Origin: Streptomyces sp. cg36
GTDB taxonomy: Bacteria; Actinomycetota; Actinomycetes; Streptomycetales; Streptomycetaceae
DNA length: 64,000 nucleotides
Reading direction: 5' to 3'
NCBI RefSeq assembly: GCF_041080675.1
Contig: NZ_CP163520.1
Span: 6,973,501-7,037,500 of the forward strand
Part shown: piece after piece, positions 9,202 through 18,832 of the stretch
How the letters are laid out: the number at the start of each line of letters is the position of its first letter
Position numbering within the stretch: the stretch's first letter is position 1
Program-made: the position numbers and the translations under genes
Notes under the pieces: generated by a model
Database searches by the model: none
Told to the model about the DNA's origin: nothing
The model's input: only the letters and a program-made list of their open reading frames with translations

Positions 9202-10260
9202 ATGACGCGAAACGACCTGCACACCCACCCGCGCGGCGCCGCCCGCGACCTGCTCGCCGTCGCCAGCCAGAGCGGCCCTTCCGTGACCTTCCTCGACGCG
9301 GTGACCCATGGCGTCCTGGGCGCCGTCGAGGTCCCCGCCGAACCGCACGAGCTCTGCTTCGACCCGGTCCGACGGCTGCTGTACGCGACGATCACCTACC
9401 GCTCCGGCTACTACAACGCCCACTCCGGCCGCGCCCACGAGCTCGCGGTCATCGACCCGGACGCCCGCCGGGTCGTGGAGATCGTCGACCTCTCGCCCGA
9501 ACAGGGGGCGCACGGAGTCCTGCTGGACCCGGTGCGCGACCTGGTGTGGCTCAGCGTGGAGGGCGATCCGGAGGGGGCCCTCGTCGCCCTGGACCCCGGC
9601 ACCCGCGAGATCGTGCGCCGGGTGCCGGTGGGGGCGCCCGGCCCGCACTGGTTCGTCGTCGCCCCGGACCGCCGCCGCGCCTACAGCGCCAACAAGGAGG
9701 CCCCGTACCTCTCGGTCGTCGACCTGGAGACGGGGGAGTTCCTCGACCGCGTCCCCGTGCCGGGCAGCGAGGGCATCGACATCTCGGCCGACGGCCGTCT
9801 GCTGTACGCGGCGGTGCGCGCGGGGGACGGGGAGCCCGCCGGGGTGCGGGTGATCGACACCGCGACCCACGCCACCGTACGCGTCCACGCCACCCGGGGT
9901 CCGGTCTTCCCCGTCCATGTGGCCCCGGGCGGGCTCGTGCTCGCGGGCGAGCTGCGGATGCGCCCGGACGGCTCGGCGCTCGGGGCCAACGAACCCGGTC
10001 TGCTGCACCTCCTCGACGCGGACGGCCGGTCCCGGGGCCAGGTCCCGGTCGGCGCTTTCCCGCTCACGGTCCGCTCCTCCCCGGACGGCGCGCTCGGCCT
10101 CGTCTCCGCCGTGCTGTCCAGCACCGTCACCGTGGTGGACCTGGTGGAGGCGCGGGTGGTGCGGACGCTGGAGATACCCCGTGCCGGGGAGCCGGGGGCG
10201 CACGGGCTCGCGTACATCCCGGCGCCGGGGGCGGAGGGCGCCGGGCCCTCGGCCCGCTGA
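9202..10260 (+). CDS. YVTN-type beta-propeller protein
   Basis: This 352-residue protein is made of repeated blades of the SxDGxxLYxx...VxVID type, such as LSVVDLETGEFLDRVPV, GIDISADGRLLYAAV and SSTVTVVDLVEARVVRTLEI. This is the 40-residue YVTN/YncE seven-bladed beta-propeller. No signal peptide or catalytic motif is evident, so the cellular location is uncertain and it is probably a binding or scaffold protein. It is transcribed away from a LysR gene that probably controls it. A weak hairpin terminator follows. Confidence 0.85.
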   Translation: MTRNDLHTHPRGAARDLLAVASQSGPSVTFLDAVTHGVLGAVEVPAEPHELCFDPVRRLLYATITYRSGYYNAHSGRAHELAVIDPDARRVVEIVDLSPEQGAHGVLLDPVRDLVWLSVEGDPEGALVALDPGTREIVRRVPVGAPGPHWFVVAPDRRRAYSANKEAPYLSVVDLETGEFLDRVPVPGSEGIDISADGRLLYAAVRAGDGEPAGVRVIDTATHATVRVHATRGPVFPVHVAPGGLVLAGELRMRPDGSALGANEPGLLHLLDADGRSRGQVPVGAFPLTVRSSPDGALGLVSAVLSSTVTVVDLVEARVVRTLEIPRAGEPGAHGLAYIPAPGAEGAGPSAR

Positions 10261-10290
10261 ACGGGTCAGCCGCGCAAGGCGGTTGCCCGT
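10261..10290 (+). terminator. Imperfect hairpin after the beta-propeller gene
   Basis: Immediately after the stop, ACGGGTCAGCCGC pairs imperfectly with GCGGTTGCCCGT around a short loop (GCAAG). It sits between convergent genes (10260 and 10307) and is a plausible terminator. The stem has mismatches, so confidence is limited. Confidence 0.45.
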
Positions 10291-10306
10291 GGGGGCGCGA
10301 CGCGGT

Positions 10307-11458
10307 TCAGTAGGCGCTCGACGGGGACGGCGGAGCCGTCGTCGCCGGGTGGGGCGCCGGGGTCGCCGCACCGGGCGGCGCGGTCTTCCGGTCGCTCGCG
10401 CCCGTGCCGCCCACCGGGCGCGTGAACCATCCGCCGCTGCCCGGGTCGGCCAGGACGAACCCGCCGAGCCGGTGCGCGGCCGGCGCCACGACGACGACGT
10501 TCGAGGCGCGGTAGGCGGCCCAGGCGTCGCCGGTCGGCCTGGGCGTGCCCTCCTGGGCGACCGGCGGGGTCAGCGGGTTCCCGCAGGCGCAGCGCACCCT
10601 CGGCACGCCCCGGTCGTCCACCAGCACGGCGGTCCCGGCCTGGAGGACCGCCTGGTAGGCGGTGGGCGAGCCGTCGCGGTAGCCGTGGCCGGTCACCCGG
10701 GTGTCGACGCGCAGCTGTACGGAGGTGAGCGCGCGGAGGTGTCCGGCGACGGCGTCGGCAGCGATGCCCGCCACCGACGCGAACGCCTTGTTGGCCGCCG
10801 GGGCCCCGCCCAGCGCGGCGATCTGCTGCTCGACGTCGCAGCTCGCCGTGGCGCGCGTCCCCGCGTAGAGGCCCGGCGCGGCGCCGTCCACGCCGCGCGT
10901 GACATTGGCGGAGGCCGGGGCGGACGCGCTGGGCAGTGACGGCGGGGACGGGGGCGGGGAGGCGTAGCGGGCCGTCGAGGGGGTGAACGGGTCCGGGCCG
11001 TCCGCGTCCGCGGCCTGGAGGTGGACCTCGCTGCCCGCGCTCTTCTCGCCGGACGATCCGCCCGGCCGGGTGAAGACGATGATCAGGGCCACCGCGGCCA
11101 CGATCGCGCCGGTGATCAGGGCGATGCGGGGCGCGGAGTGCCACCAGGGGCGCTCGGGGCGTTCCCCGCGGCCGGGGCCGCCCCGGTCCGGGGGGACTCC
11201 TCCGCCTCCGCCGGGTCCGCCTTTGCCGGGGCCTTCGCCGGAGGAGCCCCCGCCGCCCGGCCCGGAGCCGCCGCCTCCCGGGGGCGGCGCCGGGGGTGGT
11301 GGCGCGTCCGCGCCCGGGCCGACCGCGATGGTGTCGTCGTGGCCGCGTTCGCCCGAGCCGCTCGGCGGGCCGGCCGGCGGGCCCGGCCGGGGCGTGCCGG
11401 ACAGCGGGCCGGACGGGGGGCCGGTGGGGCGGCCGGACGGGGGAGGTTCGACGCTCAC
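10307..11458 (-). CDS. DUF6777-type membrane-anchored protein
   Basis: This 383-residue protein starts at GTG 11458, with GAAGAAGAG just upstream. Residues 1-100 are Pro/Gly/Ser-rich low complexity. One transmembrane helix (IALITGAIVAAVALIIVF, about residue 133-150) follows, then an extracytoplasmic domain with Cys pairs in ASCDVEQQIAALGG and RCACGNPL and the segment GGFVLADPGSGGWFTRPVGG. I recognise it as the actinobacterial DUF6777 family; its function is unknown. It is divergent from the streptophobe gene at 11717 (258-bp spacer). The tail is again Pro/Ala/Ser-rich. Confidence 0.75.
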   Translation of the reverse strand: MSVEPPPSGRPTGPPSGPLSGTPRPGPPAGPPSGSGERGHDDTIAVGPGADAPPPPAPPPGGGGSGPGGGGSSGEGPGKGGPGGGGGVPPDRGGPGRGERPERPWWHSAPRIALITGAIVAAVALIIVFTRPGGSSGEKSAGSEVHLQAADADGPDPFTPSTARYASPPPSPPSLPSASAPASANVTRGVDGAAPGLYAGTRATASCDVEQQIAALGGAPAANKAFASVAGIAADAVAGHLRALTSVQLRVDTRVTGHGYRDGSPTAYQAVLQAGTAVLVDDRGVPRVRCACGNPLTPPVAQEGTPRPTGDAWAAYRASNVVVVAPAAHRLGGFVLADPGSGGWFTRPVGGTGASDRKTAPPGAATPAPHPATTAPPSPSSAY

Positions 11459-11703
11459 GAGCTCTTCTTCCCGGCGTTGGGATCCCGTGCGGACGGGCGG
11501 GCGCGGACGGGTGGCGCGGCGACCGGCAGGGGGGCGGGGCCGGTGCGCCGACCGGCACGCCGACGGCTGCGCGGACCGGCACGACAACCGGACGTGCTGA
11601 CTCCGGTTCGTCTTCGACCAGGCCATTGTGTGCTCCGGCCCCGTCGCACCCGCAAGCTGACGCGGTCGGCCCCCCACGACGGGCGGACCGCGTCCGGGCT
11701 GCT

Positions 11704-11709
11704 TAGCGT
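11704..11709 (+). promoter_or_regulatory. -10-like TAGCGT, probable leaderless start of the streptophobe gene
   Basis: TAGCGT lies 7 nt before the GTG at 11717, and no purine-rich ribosome site is visible. The spacing matches leaderless actinobacterial promoters and favours 11717 over the in-frame GTG at 11708. Confidence 0.45.
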
Positions 11710-11716
11710 GACAGTC

Positions 11717-13030
11717 GTGAGCCAGACACCGCCCCACCCGCCCGCAGCCGAGCGACGCGCCCGCCACGGCTGGTGGGAGGCGCTCGTGGCCGTGCTCACC
11801 GGCCTGGTCGTGATGGCCGTCGTCGCCGCCCTCGGCCTGCTGGCGGCCGGGGCCGGGGACCTGCCCGACAACGCCGTGCCCCAGGTCGTCGCGGCCGTCG
11901 TCGTCATGGCCGTCGGCGGATCCGTGGACATCACGGGCGACGCCGGTTTCCTCGGACAGAGCGACGCCGACCTGACCGTGCTCCCGCTGTCCGTCACCCT
12001 CGTCGGGGCCCTGACGGTGGCCGCCGGATTCCTGCGGCCCCTGCGGCACCGGGCCGTGGCGAGCGCGCGCGAACTGGCCGCCTGGGCCGCCCGGGTGGCC
12101 GTCCTGTGGCTCCTCGCGCTCCTCGGCCTCTCCTTCCTCGCCCGCAAGCGCTTCACGGTCGGGCTCGGGGAGGGCGCGATCGGTGACATCGGCGATCTGC
12201 TCGGTGCCACGCCCCGGGTCGGCTTCGAGACCGATGTGCCGCTCACCCTGCTCTTCGGGCTGCTCTGGCTCGCCGGACTGCTCTTCCTCGCCCTGCTCGT
12301 CTCGCGCGCGGCCCCGCTGCCCGCCCGGCTGGTGCGGTTCCAGGAGTCGGTGCGCCCGGCCGCGTTCGCGATGGTGGTGCTGCTCCTCGCGTACGTCGTG
12401 CTCGGCCTCGCCGCCGGGCTGGTGGTCGCGGTGGTCAAGGGGCACACGGCGGAGACCTTCGCCGTGCTCCTGCTCGGGCTGCCCAACCTCGCCTGGCTCG
12501 CCCTCACCGTCGGGCTCGGCGCCTCGTGGGAGGGCCGGGTGGACGGGCCGTTCGGACTGCCGATGCCGCACGTCCTGGACCAGGTGCTGCGCACCCCCGA
12601 CATCTCCACGGTGAACCTGCGCACCATGGGCGAGTACGACGGCCGGGTGTGGTGGCTCCTGGTGGTGGCGGCCGTGCTCGTCCTGGCCGCCGGATTCGTG
12701 ATGGCGGCCCGCTCGCCGTCGCGGGTGAAGGCGTGGCGGCACGCCGTGCACATGGCGGTCGCGCTGGCGCTCACCGTCCTCGCGGTCTCGCTGCTCTCCC
12801 GGGTCTTCGCGCACTACGGACTGTCCCTGCTCGGCATCGGCGACCTGGGCGGCGGCCTCGCCGGCCGGGTCTCCCTCAGACCCCGGCTGTGGACGGGCCT
12901 CGGCCTCGGCGCCCTGTGGGGCCTGGTCGCGGGCTTCCTCGGCGCTCTGCTCGCCCGCCGGGTGCGGCGGCGGGGCGAGGTCGTGGCGGAGGACGGGGGA
13001 GCGCCGCCGCCGGAGCCCCGGAACGGCTGA
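11717..13030 (+). CDS. Streptophobe-family membrane protein
   Basis: This 437-residue, very hydrophobic protein has about 10-12 predicted membrane helices, beginning with WWEALVAVLTGLVVMAVVAALGLLA. The internal phrase ADLTVLPLSVTLVGALTVAAGF and the polytopic layout match the Streptomyces streptophobe family, whose function is unknown. It has no N-terminal signal beyond the first helix. It is divergent from the DUF6777 gene, and similar pairings of uncharacterised membrane proteins are common in the genus. It converges on the Ser/Thr kinase gene, whose stop is 23 bp away. Confidence 0.8.
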   Translation: MSQTPPHPPAAERRARHGWWEALVAVLTGLVVMAVVAALGLLAAGAGDLPDNAVPQVVAAVVVMAVGGSVDITGDAGFLGQSDADLTVLPLSVTLVGALTVAAGFLRPLRHRAVASARELAAWAARVAVLWLLALLGLSFLARKRFTVGLGEGAIGDIGDLLGATPRVGFETDVPLTLLFGLLWLAGLLFLALLVSRAAPLPARLVRFQESVRPAAFAMVVLLLAYVVLGLAAGLVVAVVKGHTAETFAVLLLGLPNLAWLALTVGLGASWEGRVDGPFGLPMPHVLDQVLRTPDISTVNLRTMGEYDGRVWWLLVVAAVLVLAAGFVMAARSPSRVKAWRHAVHMAVALALTVLAVSLLSRVFAHYGLSLLGIGDLGGGLAGRVSLRPRLWTGLGLGALWGLVAGFLGALLARRVRRRGEVVAEDGGAPPPEPRNG

Positions 13031-13053
13031 ACACGGCCCGCCCGAGGGCCCGT

Positions 13054-14067
13054 TCAGCTCCCCGGGGGCCGCGACGGACGCCGGAGCACCGGGAGCGCCC
13101 ACGCGGGCGGGTCCGGTGGCGGACCGGGCGGCGGCGGGGCGGCGACGGCCCGCAGGTCCACCCGGGTCGGCGGATGGCCGCCGGACTCCGCGCCCCGGGC
13201 CGCCGCGCGCAGCGCGGACACGAACGCCAGACAGGAGTCGTAGCGGTCGTCCGGGCTCTTGGCCAGCGCCTTCGCCAGTACGCCGTCGAGGGCCGGGGCG
13301 ATGCCGGGGCGCCGCTCGGTGAGCGGGGGCGGCCGGTCGTACTGGTGCGCCCACAGCAGCGCCATGTCGTCGTCGCGCTGGAACGGGGGCCCGCCCGCCA
13401 TCGTCTCGTAGACCACGCACGCCAGGCTGTAGACGTCGCAGCGGCCGTCCACCGGGCGTCCCGAGATCTGCTCGGGGGCCACGTAGTCCAGGGTGCCGAC
13501 GAACTGGCCGACCGTGGTGAACCCGGTCAGCGACAGCGACTTCTTCGTCAGGCCGAAGTCCGTGAGGTACACGTGCTCGGGGTGGTCGCTGTCGGTGCCG
13601 CGCGCCACCAGGATGTTGCCCGGCTTCACGTCGCGGTGCACCAGGTCGTGCTCGTGGGCGGCGTCCAGCGCCGACGCGACCTGCGCCGCGATCCGGGCCG
13701 CCGTCGGGACCGGCAGCGGCCCCTCCTGGTCGAGCAGGGCGCGCAGATCGCGCCCGGACACGTACCGCATGGCGATGTAGAGCACGCCGTCCGTCTCCCC
13801 GGCCTCGAAGACCGGGACGATGTGCGGGTGGTCGATGGCGGCGGCCACCCGGGACTCATGGGTGAAACGGCGGCGGAAGGTGTCGTTGCGGGCCAGTTCC
13901 GGGGCGAGCAGCTTCAGCGCCACCGTCCGCTCCAGGCGCAGGTCGCGGGCCCGGTAGACCACCGCCATGCCGCCTCGCCCGATCTCCTGCTCGACCAGGT
14001 ACCCGGCGATCCGGCGCCCGACCGGTTCGGCGGTGCTCGCGGTGTACGGATCGCCGGCGGGCGCCAT
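13054..14067 (-). CDS. Soluble Ser/Thr protein kinase
   Basis: The 337-residue kinase starts at ATG 14067, where the upstream gene's stop overlaps it by one base (TGATG), so translation is probably coupled. Kinase signatures are in order: glycine loop EIGRGGMAVVYRA (about 28-40), VALKLL lysine, HRDVKPGNILVA catalytic loop, TDFGLTKKS, a GTLDYVAPEQ activation-segment end and CDVYSLACVVYE. There is no membrane helix or PASTA repeat, so it is a cytosolic Hanks-type kinase. It is the last gene after an SH3-like protein and an FHA-ABC exporter, whose FHA domains are its likely phospho-targets. Confidence 0.93.
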   Translation of the reverse strand: MAPAGDPYTASTAEPVGRRIAGYLVEQEIGRGGMAVVYRARDLRLERTVALKLLAPELARNDTFRRRFTHESRVAAAIDHPHIVPVFEAGETDGVLYIAMRYVSGRDLRALLDQEGPLPVPTAARIAAQVASALDAAHEHDLVHRDVKPGNILVARGTDSDHPEHVYLTDFGLTKKSLSLTGFTTVGQFVGTLDYVAPEQISGRPVDGRCDVYSLACVVYETMAGGPPFQRDDDMALLWAHQYDRPPPLTERRPGIAPALDGVLAKALAKSPDDRYDSCLAFVSALRAAARGAESGGHPPTRVDLRAVAAPPPPGPPPDPPAWALPVLRRPSRPPGS

Positions 14068-14690
14068 CAGGGGCCGCCGGGCCGGTCCGCCGCGTCCCCG
14101 GCCCCGGGGGCGCTCACGATCCGCGTGGCGTCGTCGGGCGGCGCCGCACCCGCCGGGCCGGGCTCCTCCGGCACGGGAGCCGCCGGTACGGGCCGCTCGG
14201 CGGAGGGCCCGGTGGAGGCGGCGTACGTGCTCAGCCGCGTCCCGTCGCAGTGGACCCACCGCTCGTGCTCCGCGTCGTACAGCCACACCGCCTCGCCGTC
14301 CACGATCATCCCGGCGCGCAGCCCGAGGGTGCGCCGCCAGAACGCCTCGCCGTCCAGGCGGCCCGCGGCCAGGTCCTCGGCCGCGCCCCGGTAGCGGCTG
14401 AGCATGTCCTGGGCGCGGGCGATCAGCGGGCGCGGATCCGCCGTACGGGCCGGTGGCGCGCCCGCGACCGGCGGCCTCTGCGGGACGGTGACCAGGAGAC
14501 GGCCGTCGACCCACGCCGACCAGCCGTTGGCGCACACGATCCGGGCCCAGTCGCCGCGCCGGTCCACGAGCTGCACCGGCAGCAGCGCGTCCAGCGGGAC
14601 CGTGGGGCGGCCGGGGTCGGGGCTCTCCCAGGCGGCCAGGCCGTCGGCGGGGACCACGTGGGTGGGGCGGAAGTCCGCGGGAGCGCTCAT
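14067..14690 (-). CDS. SH3-like protein between FHA exporter and kinase
   Basis: This 207-residue protein begins at ATG 14690, 6 bp after the exporter stop. Residues about 10-68 resemble an SH3b fold (VPLDALLPVQLVDRRGDWARIV..GWSAWVDGRLLV). A second region (about 92-155) carries EAFWRRTLGLRAGMIVDGEA and VWLYDAEHERWVHCDG, with regularly spaced aromatics. The tail is Pro/Ala-rich with potential phospho-acceptor residues. It has no signal peptide. Its position inside a kinase/FHA operon suggests an adaptor, but that is inference; the second region has no family I can name. Confidence 0.7.
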   Translation of the reverse strand: MSAPADFRPTHVVPADGLAAWESPDPGRPTVPLDALLPVQLVDRRGDWARIVCANGWSAWVDGRLLVTVPQRPPVAGAPPARTADPRPLIARAQDMLSRYRGAAEDLAAGRLDGEAFWRRTLGLRAGMIVDGEAVWLYDAEHERWVHCDGTRLSTYAASTGPSAERPVPAAPVPEEPGPAGAAPPDDATRIVSAPGAGDAADRPGGP

Positions 14691-14695
14691 CACGC

Positions 14696-17047
14696 CTACT
14701 TCCGCATGACGGCGGGCTCGTGCCGCCGCAGCAGCCGGGCCACCAGGAAGCCGAAGAGCACCGAGAGGACCACCAGCATGCCCATGTCGACGAGCCACAC
14801 GCCCGTCTGGTGCTCGAAGAGCGGATCGCCGGTCAGCTCGCCCGGCACGATCCTGGCGAGCCCGATGGTGCCCGCCATCGCGCCCAGCGCCCAGCGGGAG
14901 GGCACCAGCCACGCCAGCTGCTCGATGCCGGGGACGCCGTGCAGCTTCAGCAGGGCGCCGCAGAAGACGACCTGGACGATGGCGAGGAGCACCAGCAGCG
15001 GCATCGTCACCTCCTCCTTGCGCACCAGCGCCGAGACCAGCAGGCCGAGCATCATGGCCGTGAACGCCAGCAGCGCCACCGCCGCCGTGATCTCCACCAG
15101 CGGCGGCGCGAGAACGCCCTTGCCGCCGGGGGCGTTCAGGTCCACGCCGAGCAGGGCCACCAGGGTCAGCACGACGGCCTGGAGGACGGTGACCGTCCCC
15201 AGCACCACCACCTTGGACATCAGATACGCGGATCTGGACAGGCCGACCGCCCGTTCCCGCTGGTAGATGACCCGCTCCTTGACCAGCTCCCGCACGGCGT
15301 TGGCCGCGCCGGTCAGGACGCCGCCGACGCAGAGGATGAGCAGCGCGTTCATCGCCGTCTCCTGGGTCAGCCTGCCGCCCGCCAGCGCCCGCGCCATCGC
15401 GCCCATCACGAACGGCAGCGCGACCATGATGGCGAGGAAGGTGCGGTCGGCGCCGAGCGCGGCGGCGTACCGCCGCACCAGGGTGCCCAGTTGGGCGCCC
15501 CAGCTCCGGGTCCTGGGCGGCGGGCCCACGACCCGGGCGGCCACGGCCCGGCCGAGGTGCGGCTGGGCGCTGGAGCCGACCACGTACCGCTGGTGGAACG
15601 GCGATCCGCCGTACTCGCCCGCCCAGTCCCGGTCCCGGTCGCGCTCGAACGCCTCGAACGCCTCCGGCCACTCGGCGAAGCCGAAGAAGCCGAGGGTGTC
15701 CCGGGGCGGCCCGTAGTACGCGATGTGCCCGCCGGGGGCGAGGACCAGGAGGCGGTCGCAGACGTCGAGGCTGAGCACGCTGTGGGTGACCACGATGACC
15801 GTGCGGCCGTCGTCCGCGAGGCCGCGCAGCATGTGCATCACCGAGCGGTCCATGCCCGGGTCGAGGCCGGAGGTGGGCTCGTCGAGGAAGAGCAGCGAAG
15901 GTTTGGTGAGCAGTTCGAGGGCGACGCTCACCCGCTTGCGCTGGCCGCCGGAGAGGCTGTGGATGGGCTGGCCCGCGCGCTGCTCCAGGCCGAGTTCGCC
16001 GATGACCTCCTCGACCCGGGCGCTCCGCTCCGACTTGGCGGTGTCCTGCGGGAAGCGCAGCTCGGCGGCGTAGCCGAGGGCGCGGCGCACGGTCAGCTGC
16101 GCGTGCAGGATGTCGTCCTGCGGGACCAGCCCGATGCGCTGGCGCAGCTCGGCGTAGTCCCGGTAGAGGTCGCGCCCGTCGTACAGGACCGTGCCGCGGT
16201 CGGCGGGGCGCAGCCCGGTGAGGGCGTTGAGGAGGGTGGACTTCCCGGCGCCGCTGGGGCCGACCACGGCGAGCAGGCACTTCTCGCCGACCGGGAACGA
16301 CACCCGGTCGAGCAGCGTCTTGCGGCCCCGGTCGACGGCGACGGTGAGGTCCTGGACGTCCAGCGAGACCTCGCCGGTGTCGACGTACTCCTGGAGCTCG
16401 TCGCCGACCAGGCAGAACGCCGAGTGGCCGATGCCGACGATGTCACCGGGCGCCACCTCGGCGCGGGCGACCGGCTGGCCGTTGAGGAAGGTGCCGTTGT
16501 GGCTGCCGAGGTCGACGATCTCGTGGCCGCCGCCGGGCAGGGCGCGCAGTTCGGCGTGCCGGCGCGAGACGACCAGGTCGTCCACGACGAGGTCGTTGTC
16601 GGCGGCGCGTCCGATCCGTACGGTTCGGGCGGGCAGCGGGCGCACCGAGGTGGGCCGGCGGAAGGCACCCGTCGCGGCGGGCACGGAGACGGCGGACAGC
16701 CGTTCCGGGGCGCGGACCGGCGGCGGCGCGCGGCCCACCAGGACGGCGCGCGGGCCGTCGGCGGGGCTGCCGAACCGGATGACGCTGCCGGGCCCGATGT
16801 CCCACTCGTGCACGCGCCGTCCCTCGGTGTACGTGCCGTTGGTGCTGTCCTCGTCCTCGACCGTCCAGTGACCGTCCCCGGCGCGCAGCACCGCGTGGTG
16901 CCACGAGACGCGGGCGTCGTCGATGACGATCTCGCTCAGGGGGTCGCGCCCGACGTGGTAGTCCCGGCTCGGACTCAGCACCGTGGAGCCGGTGTCGGTC
17001 TCCAGGACGAGCTCGGGCGCTGTCGGCGCGGCAGACCGCTCTCCCAT
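14696..17047 (-). CDS. FHA-FHA-ABC exporter (Rv1747-like)
   Basis: This 783-residue protein fuses two FHA domains to an ABC transporter half. FHA1 (about 21-95) has GRDPLSE and STNGTYTEG. FHA2 (about 140-215) has RIGRAADNDLVVDDLVVSRRHAEL and GSHNGTFLNG. The ATPase has GPSGAGKST (Walker A), LSGGQRKRVS (signature) and LLFLDEPTSGLDPG (Walker B). A membrane domain with about 6 helices (ABC2/ABCG type) ends the protein. The linker between the FHA domains contains Thr126 and Thr133, candidate kinase sites. The layout matches mycobacterial Rv1747, which PknF phosphorylates; the cargo is unknown. Confidence 0.93.
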   Translation of the reverse strand: MGERSAAPTAPELVLETDTGSTVLSPSRDYHVGRDPLSEIVIDDARVSWHHAVLRAGDGHWTVEDEDSTNGTYTEGRRVHEWDIGPGSVIRFGSPADGPRAVLVGRAPPPVRAPERLSAVSVPAATGAFRRPTSVRPLPARTVRIGRAADNDLVVDDLVVSRRHAELRALPGGGHEIVDLGSHNGTFLNGQPVARAEVAPGDIVGIGHSAFCLVGDELQEYVDTGEVSLDVQDLTVAVDRGRKTLLDRVSFPVGEKCLLAVVGPSGAGKSTLLNALTGLRPADRGTVLYDGRDLYRDYAELRQRIGLVPQDDILHAQLTVRRALGYAAELRFPQDTAKSERSARVEEVIGELGLEQRAGQPIHSLSGGQRKRVSVALELLTKPSLLFLDEPTSGLDPGMDRSVMHMLRGLADDGRTVIVVTHSVLSLDVCDRLLVLAPGGHIAYYGPPRDTLGFFGFAEWPEAFEAFERDRDRDWAGEYGGSPFHQRYVVGSSAQPHLGRAVAARVVGPPPRTRSWGAQLGTLVRRYAAALGADRTFLAIMVALPFVMGAMARALAGGRLTQETAMNALLILCVGGVLTGAANAVRELVKERVIYQRERAVGLSRSAYLMSKVVVLGTVTVLQAVVLTLVALLGVDLNAPGGKGVLAPPLVEITAAVALLAFTAMMLGLLVSALVRKEEVTMPLLVLLAIVQVVFCGALLKLHGVPGIEQLAWLVPSRWALGAMAGTIGLARIVPGELTGDPLFEHQTGVWLVDMGMLVVLSVLFGFLVARLLRRHEPAVMRK

Positions 17048-17180
17048 GGGGTGAATTCTACCTATTGGTCCCTGTTCGGCGCCGCCCGAGCGGGGAGCGT
17101 ACGGGCGGGCCCCGCACCCGCGGCGCCCGCCGCCGACGGGTCGGGGGCGGGCACCACGCCGGCCGATCGCACGCACCGGC

Positions 17181-17213
17181 CGCCGCCGCATCCGCCCTCC
17201 GGGCGCGGCGGCG
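17181..17213 (-). terminator. GC-rich hairpin after the amino acid ABC operon
   Basis: CGCCGCCGC (17181-17189) pairs with GCGGCGGCG (17205-17213), with a small inner GCCC/GGGC stem. It lies just past the ATPase stop at 17233 on the leftward operon, before the next leftward gene at 17047. Confidence 0.5.
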
Positions 17214-17232
17214 GGGGTGCGAGGACGGTCCC

Positions 17233-18024
<792 letters not shown>

Positions 18025-18031
18025 CGGGTCC

Positions 18032-18832
18032 TCACCTCGCCCTGTCGGCGCGGGCCTCCAGGCGGCGCACCACGAAGCTCAGGGGAACGGTCACTATCAG
18101 GTAGCACAGCCCGGCGACCAGGATCGGGGTGGAGTTGGCGCTCTCGCTGGCCAGGTCCCGGCCGTACTTGGTGAGCTCGCGCTCCTCCAGGGTCACCCCG
18201 AGGAACAGCACCAGCGAGGAGTCCTTGAAGAGCAGCACCAGCTCGTTGGTGAGCGGCGGGATCACGATCCGGAACGCCTGCGGGATGATCACCGACACCA
18301 TGGCCCGCGCGTGCGAGAACCCCAGCGAGCGGGCCGCCTCCATCTGCCCCCTGGGCACGGCCTGGATGCCCGCCCGGATCGTCTCGGCCATGTAGGCCGC
18401 GGCGACCAGCCCGAGCCCGAGCGCGACCTTCCCGTACGTACCGCCGGGGATCTCCGTGCCGGGGAACGCCAGCGGGACCGCGACGCCCACGAAGATGAAG
18501 ATCAGCAGCGCGGGCAGGCCCCGGAACAGCTCGATGTAGATGCTCGCGACCCACCGGTAGGGCGCCACGGACGACAGCCGCATCAGCGCGACCACCAGAC
18601 CGAGCACCAGGCCGAAGGCGAAGCCGGAGAGCGTGTACACCACGGTGTTGCGCAGGGCGATGGTGATGATGTCCGGGAAGAGCCGGCTGATCAGGTCGGT
18701 CTGGGCGAACTGGTTCTGCAGCCGCCCCCAGTCGGCCAGCAGACCGACGGTGACCAGCACCCCGACGAAGACGGCGTACTGGACCCCCTGCGAGATCCGC
18801 CGCCGCTGGCGCCTGGTCAGGCGCGAGGTCAC
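18032..18832 (-). CDS. Polar amino acid ABC permease
   Basis: This 266-residue permease starts at GTG 18832, which overlaps the binding-protein stop (GTGA). About five membrane helices and the EAA loop ([25 protein letters not shown]) mark a His/Glu/Gln/Arg/opine-type permease. The GluABCD systems I know have two permeases, whereas this operon has only one, so it may act as a homodimer or borrow a partner. Alternative in-frame starts just upstream lie inside the preceding gene. Confidence 0.92.
   Translation of the reverse strand: MTSRLTRRQRRRISQGVQYAVFVGVLVTVGLLADWGRLQNQFAQTDLISRLFPDIITIALRNTVVYTLSGFAFGLVLGLVVALMRLSSVAPYRWVASIYIELFRGLPALLIFIFVGVAVPLAFPGTEIPGGTYGKVALGLGLVAAAYMAETIRAGIQAVPRGQMEAARSLGFSHARAMVSVIIPQAFRIVIPPLTNELVLLFKDSSLVLFLGVTLEERELTKYGRDLASESANSTPILVAGLCYLIVTVPLSFVVRRLEARADRAR

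Noticed and set aside
10307-13420. 1037-residue minus frame spanning the streptophobe gene
   Set aside because: Only its C-terminal part (the DUF6777 protein from 11458) has sensible composition; upstream it opposes a clear membrane protein.
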